Origin: Ancylomarina sp. 16SWW S1-10-2
GTDB lineage: Bacteria; Bacteroidota; Bacteroidia; Bacteroidales; Marinifilaceae
Assembly (NCBI RefSeq): GCF_009669305.1
Contig: NZ_SADB01000004.1
Location: forward strand, 1 to 64,000
DNA length: 64,000 bases
Direction: 5' to 3'
The position numbers and the translations under genes are program-made. How positions within the stretch are numbered: position 1 is the first letter of the stretch; every line of letters begins with the position of its first letter. Positions 45,166-53,259 of the stretch are shown here, piece after piece. Under the pieces are notes generated by a model, which ran no database searches, was not told the DNA's origin, and was given only the letters and a program-made list of their open reading frames with translations.

Positions 45166-45948
45166 ATGAAAATAGTTGTCTGTATAAAGCAGGTTCCTGA
45201 TACGACTGAGATTAAAATCGATCCAAAAACAGGAACTCTAATTAGAGAAGGCGTACCAAGTATTATGAACCCTGACGATAAGGGTGGTTTGGAAATGGCG
45301 CTTCAGTTGAAAGAAGAAAATGGTGCTCACATTACGGTGATTACTATGGGACCTCCACAAGCGGATTTAATTCTTCGCGAAGCATTTGCAATGGGAGCCG
45401 ATAGAGCCATTCATTTGTCCGATAGAAAGTTTGCGGGAGCAGATACTCTTGCCACATCAAGTGCTCTTGCAGGAGCGCTTAGAAAGCTCGATTTTGACCT
45501 TTTAATTACTGGTCGTCAGGCTATCGATGGTGATACAGCTCAGGTAGGTCCTCAAATTGCTGAACACCTAGATTTACCACAAGTGTCTTACCTTGAAGAT
45601 TTGAAATTTGATGGTGATAAAACATTCACAATGAAACGCCATATCGAAGATGGTTACCAAATGTTGGAAGTGGAAGCTCCTTGTGTGGTTACCGTTATTT
45701 CTTCGGCTAATACGCCTCGTTACATGAGCGTTGGTGGTATTGTTGATGCTTACCAGAAAGAAGTTGAAGTTTGGGGATTTAACGAAATTGATGTTGACGA
45801 AGCAGACCTTGGTCTTAAAGGTTCTCCTACAAGTGTGTACAAAGCATTTGCTCGTGGATTGAAACCAGCTGGTGAACTTTATGAAGTGAGTACCGATGAA
45901 GCTGTGGGAATCATTATTAAAAAGATGAAAGAAAAATTCATTCTATAA
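45166..45948 (+). CDS. etfB: Electron transfer flavoprotein, beta subunit
   Basis: A 260-residue EtfB. Signature stretches are MKIVVCIKQVPDTTEIKIDPKTGTLIREGVPSIMNPDD, HITVITMGPPQADLILREAFAMGADRAIHLSD (about 54-85) and LLITGRQAIDGDTAQVGPQIAEHL (about 117-140). The size is that of the anaerobic/clostridial type. It carries electrons to Bcd together with EtfA, which starts 12 bases later, so the pair is translationally linked. Confidence 0.95.
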   Translation: MKIVVCIKQVPDTTEIKIDPKTGTLIREGVPSIMNPDDKGGLEMALQLKEENGAHITVITMGPPQADLILREAFAMGADRAIHLSDRKFAGADTLATSSALAGALRKLDFDLLITGRQAIDGDTAQVGPQIAEHLDLPQVSYLEDLKFDGDKTFTMKRHIEDGYQMLEVEAPCVVTVISSANTPRYMSVGGIVDAYQKEVEVWGFNEIDVDEADLGLKGSPTSVYKAFARGLKPAGELYEVSTDEAVGIIIKKMKEKFIL

Positions 45949-45960
45949 ATTGTTGAGACT

Positions 45961-46953
45961 ATGAATTTAGAAGATTACAAAGGCATATATGTTTTTATTG
46001 AGCAACGCGAAGGTCTTGTTCAGAATGTTGCATTGGAACTTTTGGGACAAGCACGACGATTGGCAGATGAATTAAACGATAAGGTTTATGCGATGCTTTT
46101 AGGGCATAATATCGCTTCTAAAGCACAAGGACTTATTGCCGCTGGTGCAGATGAGGTTTTAGTTGTTGACGCACCAGAATTGGCTGATTATACAACTGAG
46201 CCATATACTCAAGCTATCTGTAAGATTATTCGCGATAGAAAACCCGATTCAGTACTTATTGGAGCAACGACTATGGGGCGTGATTTAGGTCCCCGTATTT
46301 CTGCTCGTGTTAAAACCGGTTTAACTGCTGATTGTACTAAAATCGAAGTGGGAGAGAACCATGAGTTGTTAATGACTCGTCCAGCTTTTGGAGGTAACCT
46401 AATGGCGACTATTGTATGTAAAAAACATCGTCCACAAATGGGGACTGTTCGTCCAGGTGTCTTATTTGCTTTAGATACGGATACTTCTCGCAAGGGAATT
46501 ATTACGGACTATAAAGTTGATTTCGATGCTTCGAAGATTAAGGTGAAATTACTTAAAACCGTTAAGGAAGAAACTGATCTTATCGATATTACTGAAGCTA
46601 AAATATTAGTATCAGGAGGTCGTGGAGTTGGTAATAAGGAAGGGTTTGAGGCATTAAGTTCATTAGCTAATACACTTGATGCTGAAGTTGCTGCCTCTCG
46701 TGCTATGGTCGATGCTGGTTTTGTAGGTCACGACCGTCAGGTTGGACAGACTGGTAAAACGGTACGTCCAGATCTTTACTTTGCTTTTGGTATCTCAGGA
46801 GCTATTCAGCACCTTGCAGGTATGGAAGATTCTGATCTTATTATTGCTATAAACACAGATAAGGATGCACCTATTTTCCAAGTTTCAGACCTCGGTATTG
46901 TTGGTGACGCCAAACAAATCATCAGAAAACTAAACGAGAGATTAAGCAAATAA
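45961..46953 (+). CDS. etfA: Electron transfer flavoprotein, alpha subunit
   Basis: A 330-residue EtfA and last gene of the lysine operon. The C-terminal FAD-binding domain is intact: LVSGGRGVGNKEGFEAL (about 217-233), VGHDRQVGQTGKTVRPDLYFAFGISGAIQHLAGM (about 255-288) and NTDKDAPIFQVSDLGIVGD. The N-terminal domain holds DSVLIGATTMGRDLGPRISARVKTGLTADCT. No extra ferredoxin domain is present. A terminator lies just downstream. Confidence 0.95.
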   Translation: MNLEDYKGIYVFIEQREGLVQNVALELLGQARRLADELNDKVYAMLLGHNIASKAQGLIAAGADEVLVVDAPELADYTTEPYTQAICKIIRDRKPDSVLIGATTMGRDLGPRISARVKTGLTADCTKIEVGENHELLMTRPAFGGNLMATIVCKKHRPQMGTVRPGVLFALDTDTSRKGIITDYKVDFDASKIKVKLLKTVKEETDLIDITEAKILVSGGRGVGNKEGFEALSSLANTLDAEVAASRAMVDAGFVGHDRQVGQTGKTVRPDLYFAFGISGAIQHLAGMEDSDLIIAINTDKDAPIFQVSDLGIVGDAKQIIRKLNERLSK

Positions 46954-47000
46954 GCCTATCGCTTATCGTGTTTGTAATCTTATCGCTTACAATATTGAAA

Positions 47001-47052
47001 CCTGACAGGTTTATTTACACCACGTAGATAATGCTTGTCAGGCTTTTTTTTT
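47001..47052 (+). terminator. Probable terminator of the lysine operon
   Basis: CCTGACA (47001-47007) pairs with TGTCAGG (47036-47042) and nine T residues follow closely (47044-47052). The loop is long, so strength is uncertain. The arm sequence also belongs to the CCTGACAGG-type repeats downstream. Confidence 0.6.
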
Positions 47053-47068
47053 ATGTCAGTTTATTAAT

Positions 47069-47258
47069 TATCAGGACCTTCGGACTCTGATAGGTTTTCA
47101 TTAAGGTGTTATTTTAAACCTGATGGAGTCGCTAGACCCGTCAGAGTTTAATTTTTGGTTGTTAAAGTTTTTTTAACTCTATCAGGTTCTTCGAACTCTG
47201 ATAGGTTTTTATCTGATTTGTTTTGAAACCTGACGGAGTCGATAGACCCGTCAGAGTT
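47069..47258. repeat. Two copies of an 80-bp palindromic intergenic repeat
   Basis: Copies at 47069-47148 and 47180-47258 share TATCAGG, TTCG, ACTCTGATAGGTTTT, then AAACCTGA, GGAGTCG, TAGACCCGTCAGAGTT, with scattered substitutions. Each copy contains two dyads: TATCAG/CTGATA around a TTCG-containing loop and CTGACGG/CCGTCAG around a second loop. Substitutions in one arm are often matched in the other (GGAC/GGAC-type versus GTTC/GAAC). They sit directly beside a REP-associated transposase remnant, which fits a REP/BIME origin. Confidence 0.75.
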
Positions 47259-47272
47259 GAATAAGTATAATG

Positions 47273-47612
47273 CTAGATTTCTAACCATTCCTCAAGTTTC
47301 ATAAAATCGATATGCTGCTGATGCATGAATTTAAAATTAGCTTCATCATCGAACCAATCAACAACTTCGTTCTTTAATAGTTTTGTTGGTTTCACTGATA
47401 CACAGCTTTGATAACTACTCCAAGGATAATCTATAGGAATATCAGTAAACCCATGATGAAATAGGGTTATTGTGAATGTAAATAATTAACCTGTTCAGGT
47501 AAACTTTATTTTCGATTTGTTTTCTTTTAAATGGTCGTTCGAAGAGAGGACCAGTTCGTTTATATTTCTTATTTATGTATTTGGAATAGGCATTAAAAAG
47601 GTGTGGAAAATG
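47273..47612 (-). pseudogene. Frameshifted, truncated REP-associated tyrosine transposase (RAYT)
   Basis: On the minus strand from 47612 a frame reads HFPHLFNAYSKYINKKYKRT, then GPLFERPFKRKQIEN and LIIYIHNNPIS, the well-known C-terminal half of Y1/IS200-like RAYT proteins, including the tyrosine of the NAYSKYIN helix. A one-base frameshift near 47463 moves to a second frame giving HGFTDIPIDYPWSSYQSC and DWFDDEANFKFMHQQ, ending TAG at 47273. The N-terminal half with the HUH metal site is missing; the homology stops in an A/T run at about 47613. It is therefore a dead remnant, and the neighbouring palindromes may be its former substrates. Confidence 0.85.
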
Positions 47613-47777
47613 CTTTTTTTTTTATTTGTTTTTTTTAATGTGAATTTCACCATATTCTAATTTATCGTTCTGATATCTAATTCCATAGTGTTTTACGTGT
47701 AATTTTTTATGTCGCTTAATTATAACTAGTTTTATATAGATAATAAAAACTATGAGTAGAATTTAAAATTTAGGACT

Positions 47778-48275
47778 ATGAAAATTTTTATTGTCGCAAT
47801 ATTACTTGCGGCTTTATTGCTCGGATGTGATCACGATAGCCCCGTTCGAGAATTAGATGTTCGGAGCTTGTTTATTTTTTTTGAAGACCAAAATGGTAAT
47901 GACATTCTTAAACATCCCTTTGATGTAATAGGGAAAGTAAAAGACGAATCAGGAATGCGAGATTTTGGTCTTCACGAAAAAATTTCTTTCTTCCATGTAA
48001 AAGAGCTAACAAACCACTTAATCTTTTCAGGATCTCCATCTTTTAAAAATAATCCTCAAGATACAGCTAGAATGTACTTAGAATGGTGGAATGATGAAGA
48101 ACTTTTAGCTTTGGATAGCGTGAAAATTATCTACGCTAAAGTCCCTGGTTCCGACGATACAGATAACGATGTATTTGTAGAAAAGTTTTGGTATAACAAT
48201 GATCTGGTCTTTAAAAGAGATAAAACACCAGATCATAAAGAACACAAAATATACCTTACCAAAATAATTAAATAA
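47778..48275 (+). CDS. Small hypothetical lipoprotein
   Basis: A 165-residue protein with a type II signal peptide: KIFIVAILLAALLLGC, lipobox LLLG-C with Cys17 as the lipidation site, followed by DHDSP. The mature part (SLFIFFEDQNGNDILKHPFDVIGKVKDESG, FSGSPSFKNNPQDTARMYLEWWNDEEL) looks like a small beta-rich domain. I do not recognise a family with certainty. It is 14 bases upstream of the next, interrupted lipoprotein gene, so both were probably one transcription unit. Confidence 0.65.
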   Translation: MKIFIVAILLAALLLGCDHDSPVRELDVRSLFIFFEDQNGNDILKHPFDVIGKVKDESGMRDFGLHEKISFFHVKELTNHLIFSGSPSFKNNPQDTARMYLEWWNDEELLALDSVKIIYAKVPGSDDTDNDVFVEKFWYNNDLVFKRDKTPDHKEHKIYLTKIIK

Positions 48276-48289
48276 AAAAATCCAACAAA

Positions 48290-49936
48290 ATGAAAAATAT
48301 AATATTTGTATTCACCTTAATAATTATGATGTCATGTAATGATGATGAAATAATTATAGATGATCATTAACCAAGTAAAAAAATAGAAACAAGAATTGAA
48401 AAAGGAAGACTAGTATTCCAAAATAAAAACCAGCTACAACTTGAAGTTGATCAGCTAAAAGAAATGTCATTCTCAAATGCTTGTAAAAAAATGTCGAAGC
48501 TTTACGATAAAGGCTTTGAATCATTTAGGCCAATGATAAATGAGGATGAAAAAATAGAGCATTACGTAACCAGTATTCAGCCAGAAATAAATAAACTAAA
48601 ATCATCTATTTATAGCCCAATGCAAGATATAGATGATGATGGACCCGAAGAATGGATAGAAGATGAACCTATAGATCCTGAAGATTTAATTCCATTTACA
48701 CCGGAAGAATTAATTCAGATGAGACTTGAAGAGATTGTTGGTGATGAAGAGTTCGCTAGCATGTTAAATAAGGATGGTGAAATTGTTGTTGGTGATTCTT
48801 TATATAAATATACTGATGGAGGTTTATTTATGTGTAGGATAGAAGATGAAAACGAACTTAAAAAAGATTTAACAGCAGCAAAAGAATTTCCAGATCTAAT
48901 GTTTAACACAACCAAGACACAGCAACAATATAAAGAAGATGAAGAGATAGATGATGATCACCCGTACCCAGGAGATGACCTTCTACCAAAAGAAGAGGCA
49001 GGATATCGTGGTAGTATAGTAAATATTAATAGTAAAGTAAGAAGATATAGAGTAATACACAAAAGGCATACGACAACAGTTGCTGCTAGTAGAAAAAAGA
49101 TGTCTAGCCCCCCATCTATAGATGATAATATGTGGAGAGCTATTCAATCTTGGAAAACTACTAAAGGAAGACAAACTAAATTAGCAGGACTATTTGGAGA
49201 ACGAAGAGTATCTACTATTTACATGAGCAAACGAAGAAGAACTAAAGTGATATATTCAAACCAAAATTACGGTTTATACTCAAGAACAGTTATAAAAGTT
49301 AAATACCAAAGAAGAAAATGTAGATGCTGGTGGAGAACAAAAGGAGATGAGTTAATACTTGGAGCTAATTTGATATCGTATTATATAGAAATGGATCTAA
49401 ATTATACTGGAGGTGCACCTAAGAGTACATGGTCTTTCGACGGAAAACAATTTGACGATCATTTAAATGATATTACGTATAAACTAAAAAAATCTGATTA
49501 TCCTAATTGGCCATTTGAAACTGATTTGAAAGTAGTGGTAGACTTGGAATTAATGGGGTACAACTACACCAAGAATATGTCTGGTAAAGAATTGAATAAA
49601 ATAGCCTTAAATCTTTTAGCAAGCCAAGGGAAATCGTTATTAAGGAAATTAGGTAAAAATAGCTCCGATGCAAACCAAATATCAATGATGGCTTTTGGTG
49701 TGGATAAAGTATATTTTACCAATATAGATTTTAGTGAAAAGAGGAAAAATAGCAGAAGAATAAAAAAGATTTACGCAACACGACTTAGAGTGCCAGATGT
49801 AGTTTACAATCCAGGGACGAATAAATTTAGAATAAGTATGCCTAAAATGAATAAATTAAAAACTTTAGAAGTAGATTTTTATGGAGGTGCCAGACGTGGT
49901 GATAAATGGGTAGGAGCAAGAATAGTATATCCTTAA
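48290..49936 (+). pseudogene. Large lipoprotein gene interrupted by an in-frame TAA after the lipobox
   Basis: ATG at 48290 opens a typical lipoprotein signal, KNIIFVFTLIIMMSC (lipobox ending Cys16), then NDDEIIIDDH and TAA at 48368-48370. Without leaving that frame the sequence continues PSKKIETRIEKGRLVFQNKN and joins the 490-residue frame that starts at ATG 48464 and ends at 49936; undisturbed it would encode about 548 residues. The downstream part includes the acidic linker DDDGPEEWIEDEPIDPEDL, the motif DEEFASMLNKDGEIVVGDSLYKYTDGGL (seen in several Bacteroidota lipoproteins), and a basic C-terminal domain. One base change in the TAA would restore the gene. Reinitiation at 48464 would make an unexported fragment. 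Confidence 0.7.
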
Positions 49937-50171
49937 TACAAAAGCCTTAAATAAAATAGCAAGAAAAGCGACCAGCGATTGATCGTTTTTTTTATGTCAG
50001 TTTCATCTTCTTTTAATTCTTTAGAAACCTTTGCAGGATAGACAGTATACATTCTATTTCAAAGATTTTTTCTTCCATCGAGGTGGCAGAGTGATTTTTG
50101 TAGCATAGTTTAAAGTATGGATATATGTAATTGTTTCTATTATAATCTACTTGTATATTTTTTAATTAAAT
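49937..50171. other. Intergenic sequence after the broken lipoprotein
   Basis: Nothing gene-like. A weak stem with TTTTTTTT at about 49978-49992 could end transcription of the lipoprotein pair. After 50446 a short plain stretch runs to the minus-strand terminator at 50490. Confidence 0.4.
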
Positions 50172-50446
50172 AGTCTCTTAAGGTATTTCTCGAAGTTCCT
50201 CCGGTATCAAAAAAACATCCTTTTTTACATCATAAGAGTATTTGTCGACTAAATTTTAATAAAAGAGGATAAAAAATTAGTCGTCGTTTACATTAGAAGA
50301 GTACTCGTCGATTAAAATTTAGTATAAGAGGGTATTAAAAGAGTACCGCGAGGCATTATTTATATACTCGGCGTATAAAAATTAGTACCGAGATACTAAA
50401 ATCTACTACTCGCCGATTAAGATTTAATACCCATAGGCTAGAGCAG
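50172..50446. repeat. Degenerate 21-bp tandem repeat array (about 13 units)
   Basis: Ten consecutive units of exactly 21 bp start at 50237, 50258, 50279, 50300, 50321, 50342, 50363, 50384, 50405 and 50426. Aligned without gaps, position 3 is T in 10/10, position 1 is A in 9/10, position 4 A in 9/10, position 17 A in 9/10, position 11 G in 8/10. A representative unit is AGTACTCGTCGATTAAAATT plus T. Three less regular 21-22-bp units precede (50172-50236). Stops fall in all frames on both strands, so it is not a coding repeat. Some neighbouring units are mutually complementary (ACTCGG at 50366 with CCGAG at 50388). Confidence 0.8.
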
Positions 50447-50489
50447 TAGCACGATGCTTTATTTTTTAACCTGGGCTTATTAAATAGAA

Positions 50490-50531
50490 TAATAAAACCC
50501 CTAAAACCAGTTATATTGTTTGGTCTTAGGG
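50490..50531 (-). terminator. Minus-strand terminator after the 50568-51044 gene
   Basis: CCCTAAAACCA (50499-50509) pairs with TGGTCTTAGGG (50521-50531), one mismatch; on the minus strand it is followed by GTTTTATTATTC. Confidence 0.7.
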
Positions 50532-50567
50532 ATTTCGGTCTTTGTACTTTGAGTAGATTAAATAGAA

Positions 50568-51044
50568 TTATTCCGCCTCTTCTTTCGATTTTTTATTGTT
50601 TGGGAATTGTTGTTTCAGTTCGTCGTAAATTGGTTTAGCACCTGGAACATTATCTTTTGCCGCTTGCTTTACCGAATTGTAGTAGGTTAAAGCCTGACGA
50701 AAAGCTTCGTTGCCACATAGCATAATGGTATCTAATAAAAGACTGTTTATTTCTTGAATCTCGGCATTGTAAGGCGACAAGTCATTACGGGCATTCATGT
50801 CAATTTGCCATTCATTTTTATCTATATAGCTAGGCACAAATTCGGGCTTCTGATTAGCAAACATCAAGCATTTGTTAACAAAGCTGATTGATTTATCGCC
50901 TAATTTTAATAGGGCTCTCTTTTCAGAGGGGGTTAAACTAATAAGAATTGGTTCTAAAGTATCCTTTATAACTTTTAGTCCGCCTGCAATAGCTGCTTTT
51001 TGTTCTTCCGTTAAAACGATTTTAACTTTATTTTCTACACTCAT
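50568..51044 (-). CDS. Hypothetical cytoplasmic helical protein
   Basis: A 158-residue protein without signal or membrane segment. It is mostly helical and moderately basic at the C-terminus (PNNKKSKEEAE). The segment TPSEKRALLKLGDKSISFVNKCLMFANQKPEFVPSYIDKNEWQID recalls a group of small Bacteroidota hypotheticals of unknown function. ATG 51044 is preferred over an upstream in-frame start at 51116, which would add 24 basic, aromatic residues unlike the rest. It is the only gene of its unit and has its own terminator. Confidence 0.65.
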   Translation of the reverse strand: MSVENKVKIVLTEEQKAAIAGGLKVIKDTLEPILISLTPSEKRALLKLGDKSISFVNKCLMFANQKPEFVPSYIDKNEWQIDMNARNDLSPYNAEIQEINSLLLDTIMLCGNEAFRQALTYYNSVKQAAKDNVPGAKPIYDELKQQFPNNKKSKEEAE

Positions 51045-51276
51045 AACTGATTTTTTTAGACATGAAAATTTCAGATAACTGTACTTGAAGTTAAATAGAT
51101 AATTCTTAAAAACCAATATAAAAGGAAGTTAAAGTGTTTTTATGATCCTGTGCATGAGGTGATATGGGGATTTATTGTATAAAATAGGATGTTAAGTTGA
51201 ATCAGTTTGAATAAGGAATATTGTATTTTAGTTGTAGATTTTAATTTTACTGAATGATTTGCTTTTTGTGTAAAAT

Positions 51277-51311
51277 GAAAAGGGAACCGACCTAAAAAGA
51301 CCGATTCCCAA
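51277..51311 (-). terminator. Minus-strand terminator after the S41 protease gene
   Basis: Between 51282 and 51309, GGGAACCGACC faces GACCGATTCCC. On the minus-strand RNA the imperfect positions become G-U pairs, giving a full 11-bp stem followed by TTTTCATTTTA; on the plus strand they would be mismatches, which supports minus-strand function. Confidence 0.75.
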
Positions 51312-51333
51312 TGTTTATTTTTAACCTTGACTT

Positions 51334-52335
51334 TTAAAGAAGTTCAAGCAATGCTCTATCAATAATTTCATCTTTAGTCCGATCGCTCCAATCGAATGAT
51401 ACTTTAATATCTGGAGGAACTCCATTTTCGTATGAATTATCTTTATCTAAAGTTAAAGCTTGAGTAACCGAAAAACGATAAGTCCAACCATTTGGCAATT
51501 GGCCACCATTTGGTAAGCCTAATCCGCCACCTGTGGTATCTCCTACAAGAATCATGTTAGGCAATGCTTTTGTTGCCAAAGAGGTAAATGATCCTGCACT
51601 AAATGTGCCTCTGTCGATTAAAACCATGACTTTGTTTTTGTATCTAATACCATCGAAAGGAGTCACTTTTACAGGTTCGTCATCCGAGAAAGCATCGTGA
51701 GCGGGTCCTGTTTTTATTCTAGAGTAGTTCACAATAGTTTCTTTTTCGACAAAGCGGCTCAGAATTGCGAAAACATCAGTAACTGCTCCGCCACCATTTT
51801 CGCGTAAGTCTAAAATAAGACCTTTGGTGTTTTTGTATCGATTCAAAATAAAATCAAGGTTTGTATCGTCTACTGTGCCTGTAAATGAACTAAAACGGAT
51901 GTAACCTACTTTTTTATCGGCTAAAAAATCGTGAATAAATGGTCCCGATATATAATAGTTATCAGATAGGTAGTTATCTTTAATAATTCGGGCATCGTAG
52001 TTATCCTGTCCTAATTCATCTGTACCAAAAAAGGATACATTAAAATTTGAAATTAAATTGGTGTGGTCATCTTTAAGGTCGGTTAGCATATTTCCCATAA
52101 CGGTAAATAAGGCTTCGTCTGACATATTTTTGTCAATTTTAGCAGCGTACTTTGTTTTAATTTGATCCCAGTCGATTTTTTTTAAATCAAAATAAGAGTA
52201 TTTTTCATCGCATTGTTTCCACAGATATTCAAAGTTAGTCATTGGATCGGTGGAGGCCATTTCGTCTTCGAACATTGCTTTTTCGCAAGACAAAAAGAAT
52301 GGAATTATAAGGAGTGCTAAATATATCTTTTTCAT
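51334..52335 (-). CDS. S41-family peptidase, lipoprotein
   Basis: A 333-residue protein with a lipoprotein signal (KIYLALLIIPFFLSC, Cys17). The N-terminal helical region (NFEYLWKQCDEKYSYFDLKKIDWDQI, MLTDLKDDHTNL) is typical of tricorn/IRBP-like S41 proteases from this phylum. The protease core contains VGYIRFSSF, LILDLRENGGGAVTD and the nucleophile serine in DRGTFSAGSFTSLA (about 245). At the usual lysine position the sequence is GDTTGGGLGLP, so it belongs to the subgroup lacking the Ser-Lys dyad of CtpA. No PDZ domain is evident. Surface or periplasmic protease; substrate unknown. Confidence 0.85.
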   Translation of the reverse strand: MKKIYLALLIIPFFLSCEKAMFEDEMASTDPMTNFEYLWKQCDEKYSYFDLKKIDWDQIKTKYAAKIDKNMSDEALFTVMGNMLTDLKDDHTNLISNFNVSFFGTDELGQDNYDARIIKDNYLSDNYYISGPFIHDFLADKKVGYIRFSSFTGTVDDTNLDFILNRYKNTKGLILDLRENGGGAVTDVFAILSRFVEKETIVNYSRIKTGPAHDAFSDDEPVKVTPFDGIRYKNKVMVLIDRGTFSAGSFTSLATKALPNMILVGDTTGGGLGLPNGGQLPNGWTYRFSVTQALTLDKDNSYENGVPPDIKVSFDWSDRTKDEIIDRALLELL

Positions 52336-52410
52336 TGTTTTATTTTTTATTCGTTTAACGAAATACTAAATCTTCATTACGCTTTCTGATGAGCTGAAGG
52401 TGAGTGTTTA

Positions 52411-53259
52411 TTATTTTTTATTGAATAAGAGGGCTATCTTGATGGTATGATTACTCATTTCGAACTTGTCAAAACTGCCGCCTGTTTTATAAGCATCCCA
52501 CTCGTAAGAAAGGCGTATTCCATTTCTATTTTTTAGATATACAGTGTAATCTAAGGCAGAGCTGAATCTGGCTCCAGAAAAGGTTTTAACCTCATATGAT
52601 TTCAGGTAATTATCACTGTTTAATACACCTTCTTGGCCTGTATATGCATAGCTGTTTCTATAAGTATTATTCATTAGACCAAAGTTGAAACGATAAGAAA
52701 GTGTTCTTTGAGCCGGTTTAAGTTTAAAGAATAAAAATCGGTTGATGTTTGATATATCACGAGTTACTTTCATCGATCCGAAAAAAGTGGCGAATAATTC
52801 CATTCCTGTAGAGTTGTTTTGCAAAATAGGATTGGTTCTAATATTTGCCGTTGTATTAAAAAGACCCCCTACTTTTACATTCCATTTATCAGATGATAAG
52901 GATTGAATAGCGTACAATTGCGAATAATTTAATGTATAAGTTTTTACTTGACTTATAGAGGTGGTGCCGTTATAGCTTGAGTTGTAATCGCCGAACCCGT
53001 ACGACAGGCCAACTTCAATTTCTCTATTGACATCTGTTTTTAATCGTGAAATTGAAAATGTTTTTGCTGTTCCGTTGTAAAACAATGGAGAGGTTGCAAA
53101 GTCTCTAAATTTCGAAAAATTAAATCCCGCATTAATATTATAATACGTAGGTCTTGCTTTACGGATTTCTTTTTTTGTTAATCCTCCGTGATTAGTTTGG
53201 CTAAAACCCAAGAATGGGAGTATAGTTAATAATGTAATTATTATGGTCTTTTGTATCAT
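52411..53259 (-). CDS. Putative outer-membrane beta-barrel protein
   Basis: A 282-residue exported protein: signal peptide about 1-20 (TIIITLLTILPFLGFSQ). The mature part alternates polar and aromatic residues in many short strands (IEVGLSYGFGDYNSS, YTLNYSQLYAIQSL, WNVKVGGLFNTT, LSYRFNFGLMN, FSSALDYTVYLKNRNGIRLSYEWDAY) and ends with a strand-like HTIKIALLF, as in barrels. No named family recognised. It lies 75 bases upstream of the S41 lipoprotein gene on the same strand; the two may form a unit at the cell surface. Confidence 0.65.
   Translation of the reverse strand: MIQKTIIITLLTILPFLGFSQTNHGGLTKKEIRKARPTYYNINAGFNFSKFRDFATSPLFYNGTAKTFSISRLKTDVNREIEVGLSYGFGDYNSSYNGTTSISQVKTYTLNYSQLYAIQSLSSDKWNVKVGGLFNTTANIRTNPILQNNSTGMELFATFFGSMKVTRDISNINRFLFFKLKPAQRTLSYRFNFGLMNNTYRNSYAYTGQEGVLNSDNYLKSYEVKTFSGARFSSALDYTVYLKNRNGIRLSYEWDAYKTGGSFDKFEMSNHTIKIALLFNKK

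Noticed and set aside
50237..50446. 21-bp repeats as a coding heptapeptide repeat
   Set aside because: TAA or TAG stops occur in every frame on both strands within two or three units.
51334..52335. CtpA-type Ser-Lys protease
   Set aside because: No PDZ domain and no lysine at the expected GK position; better described as a different S41 subgroup.
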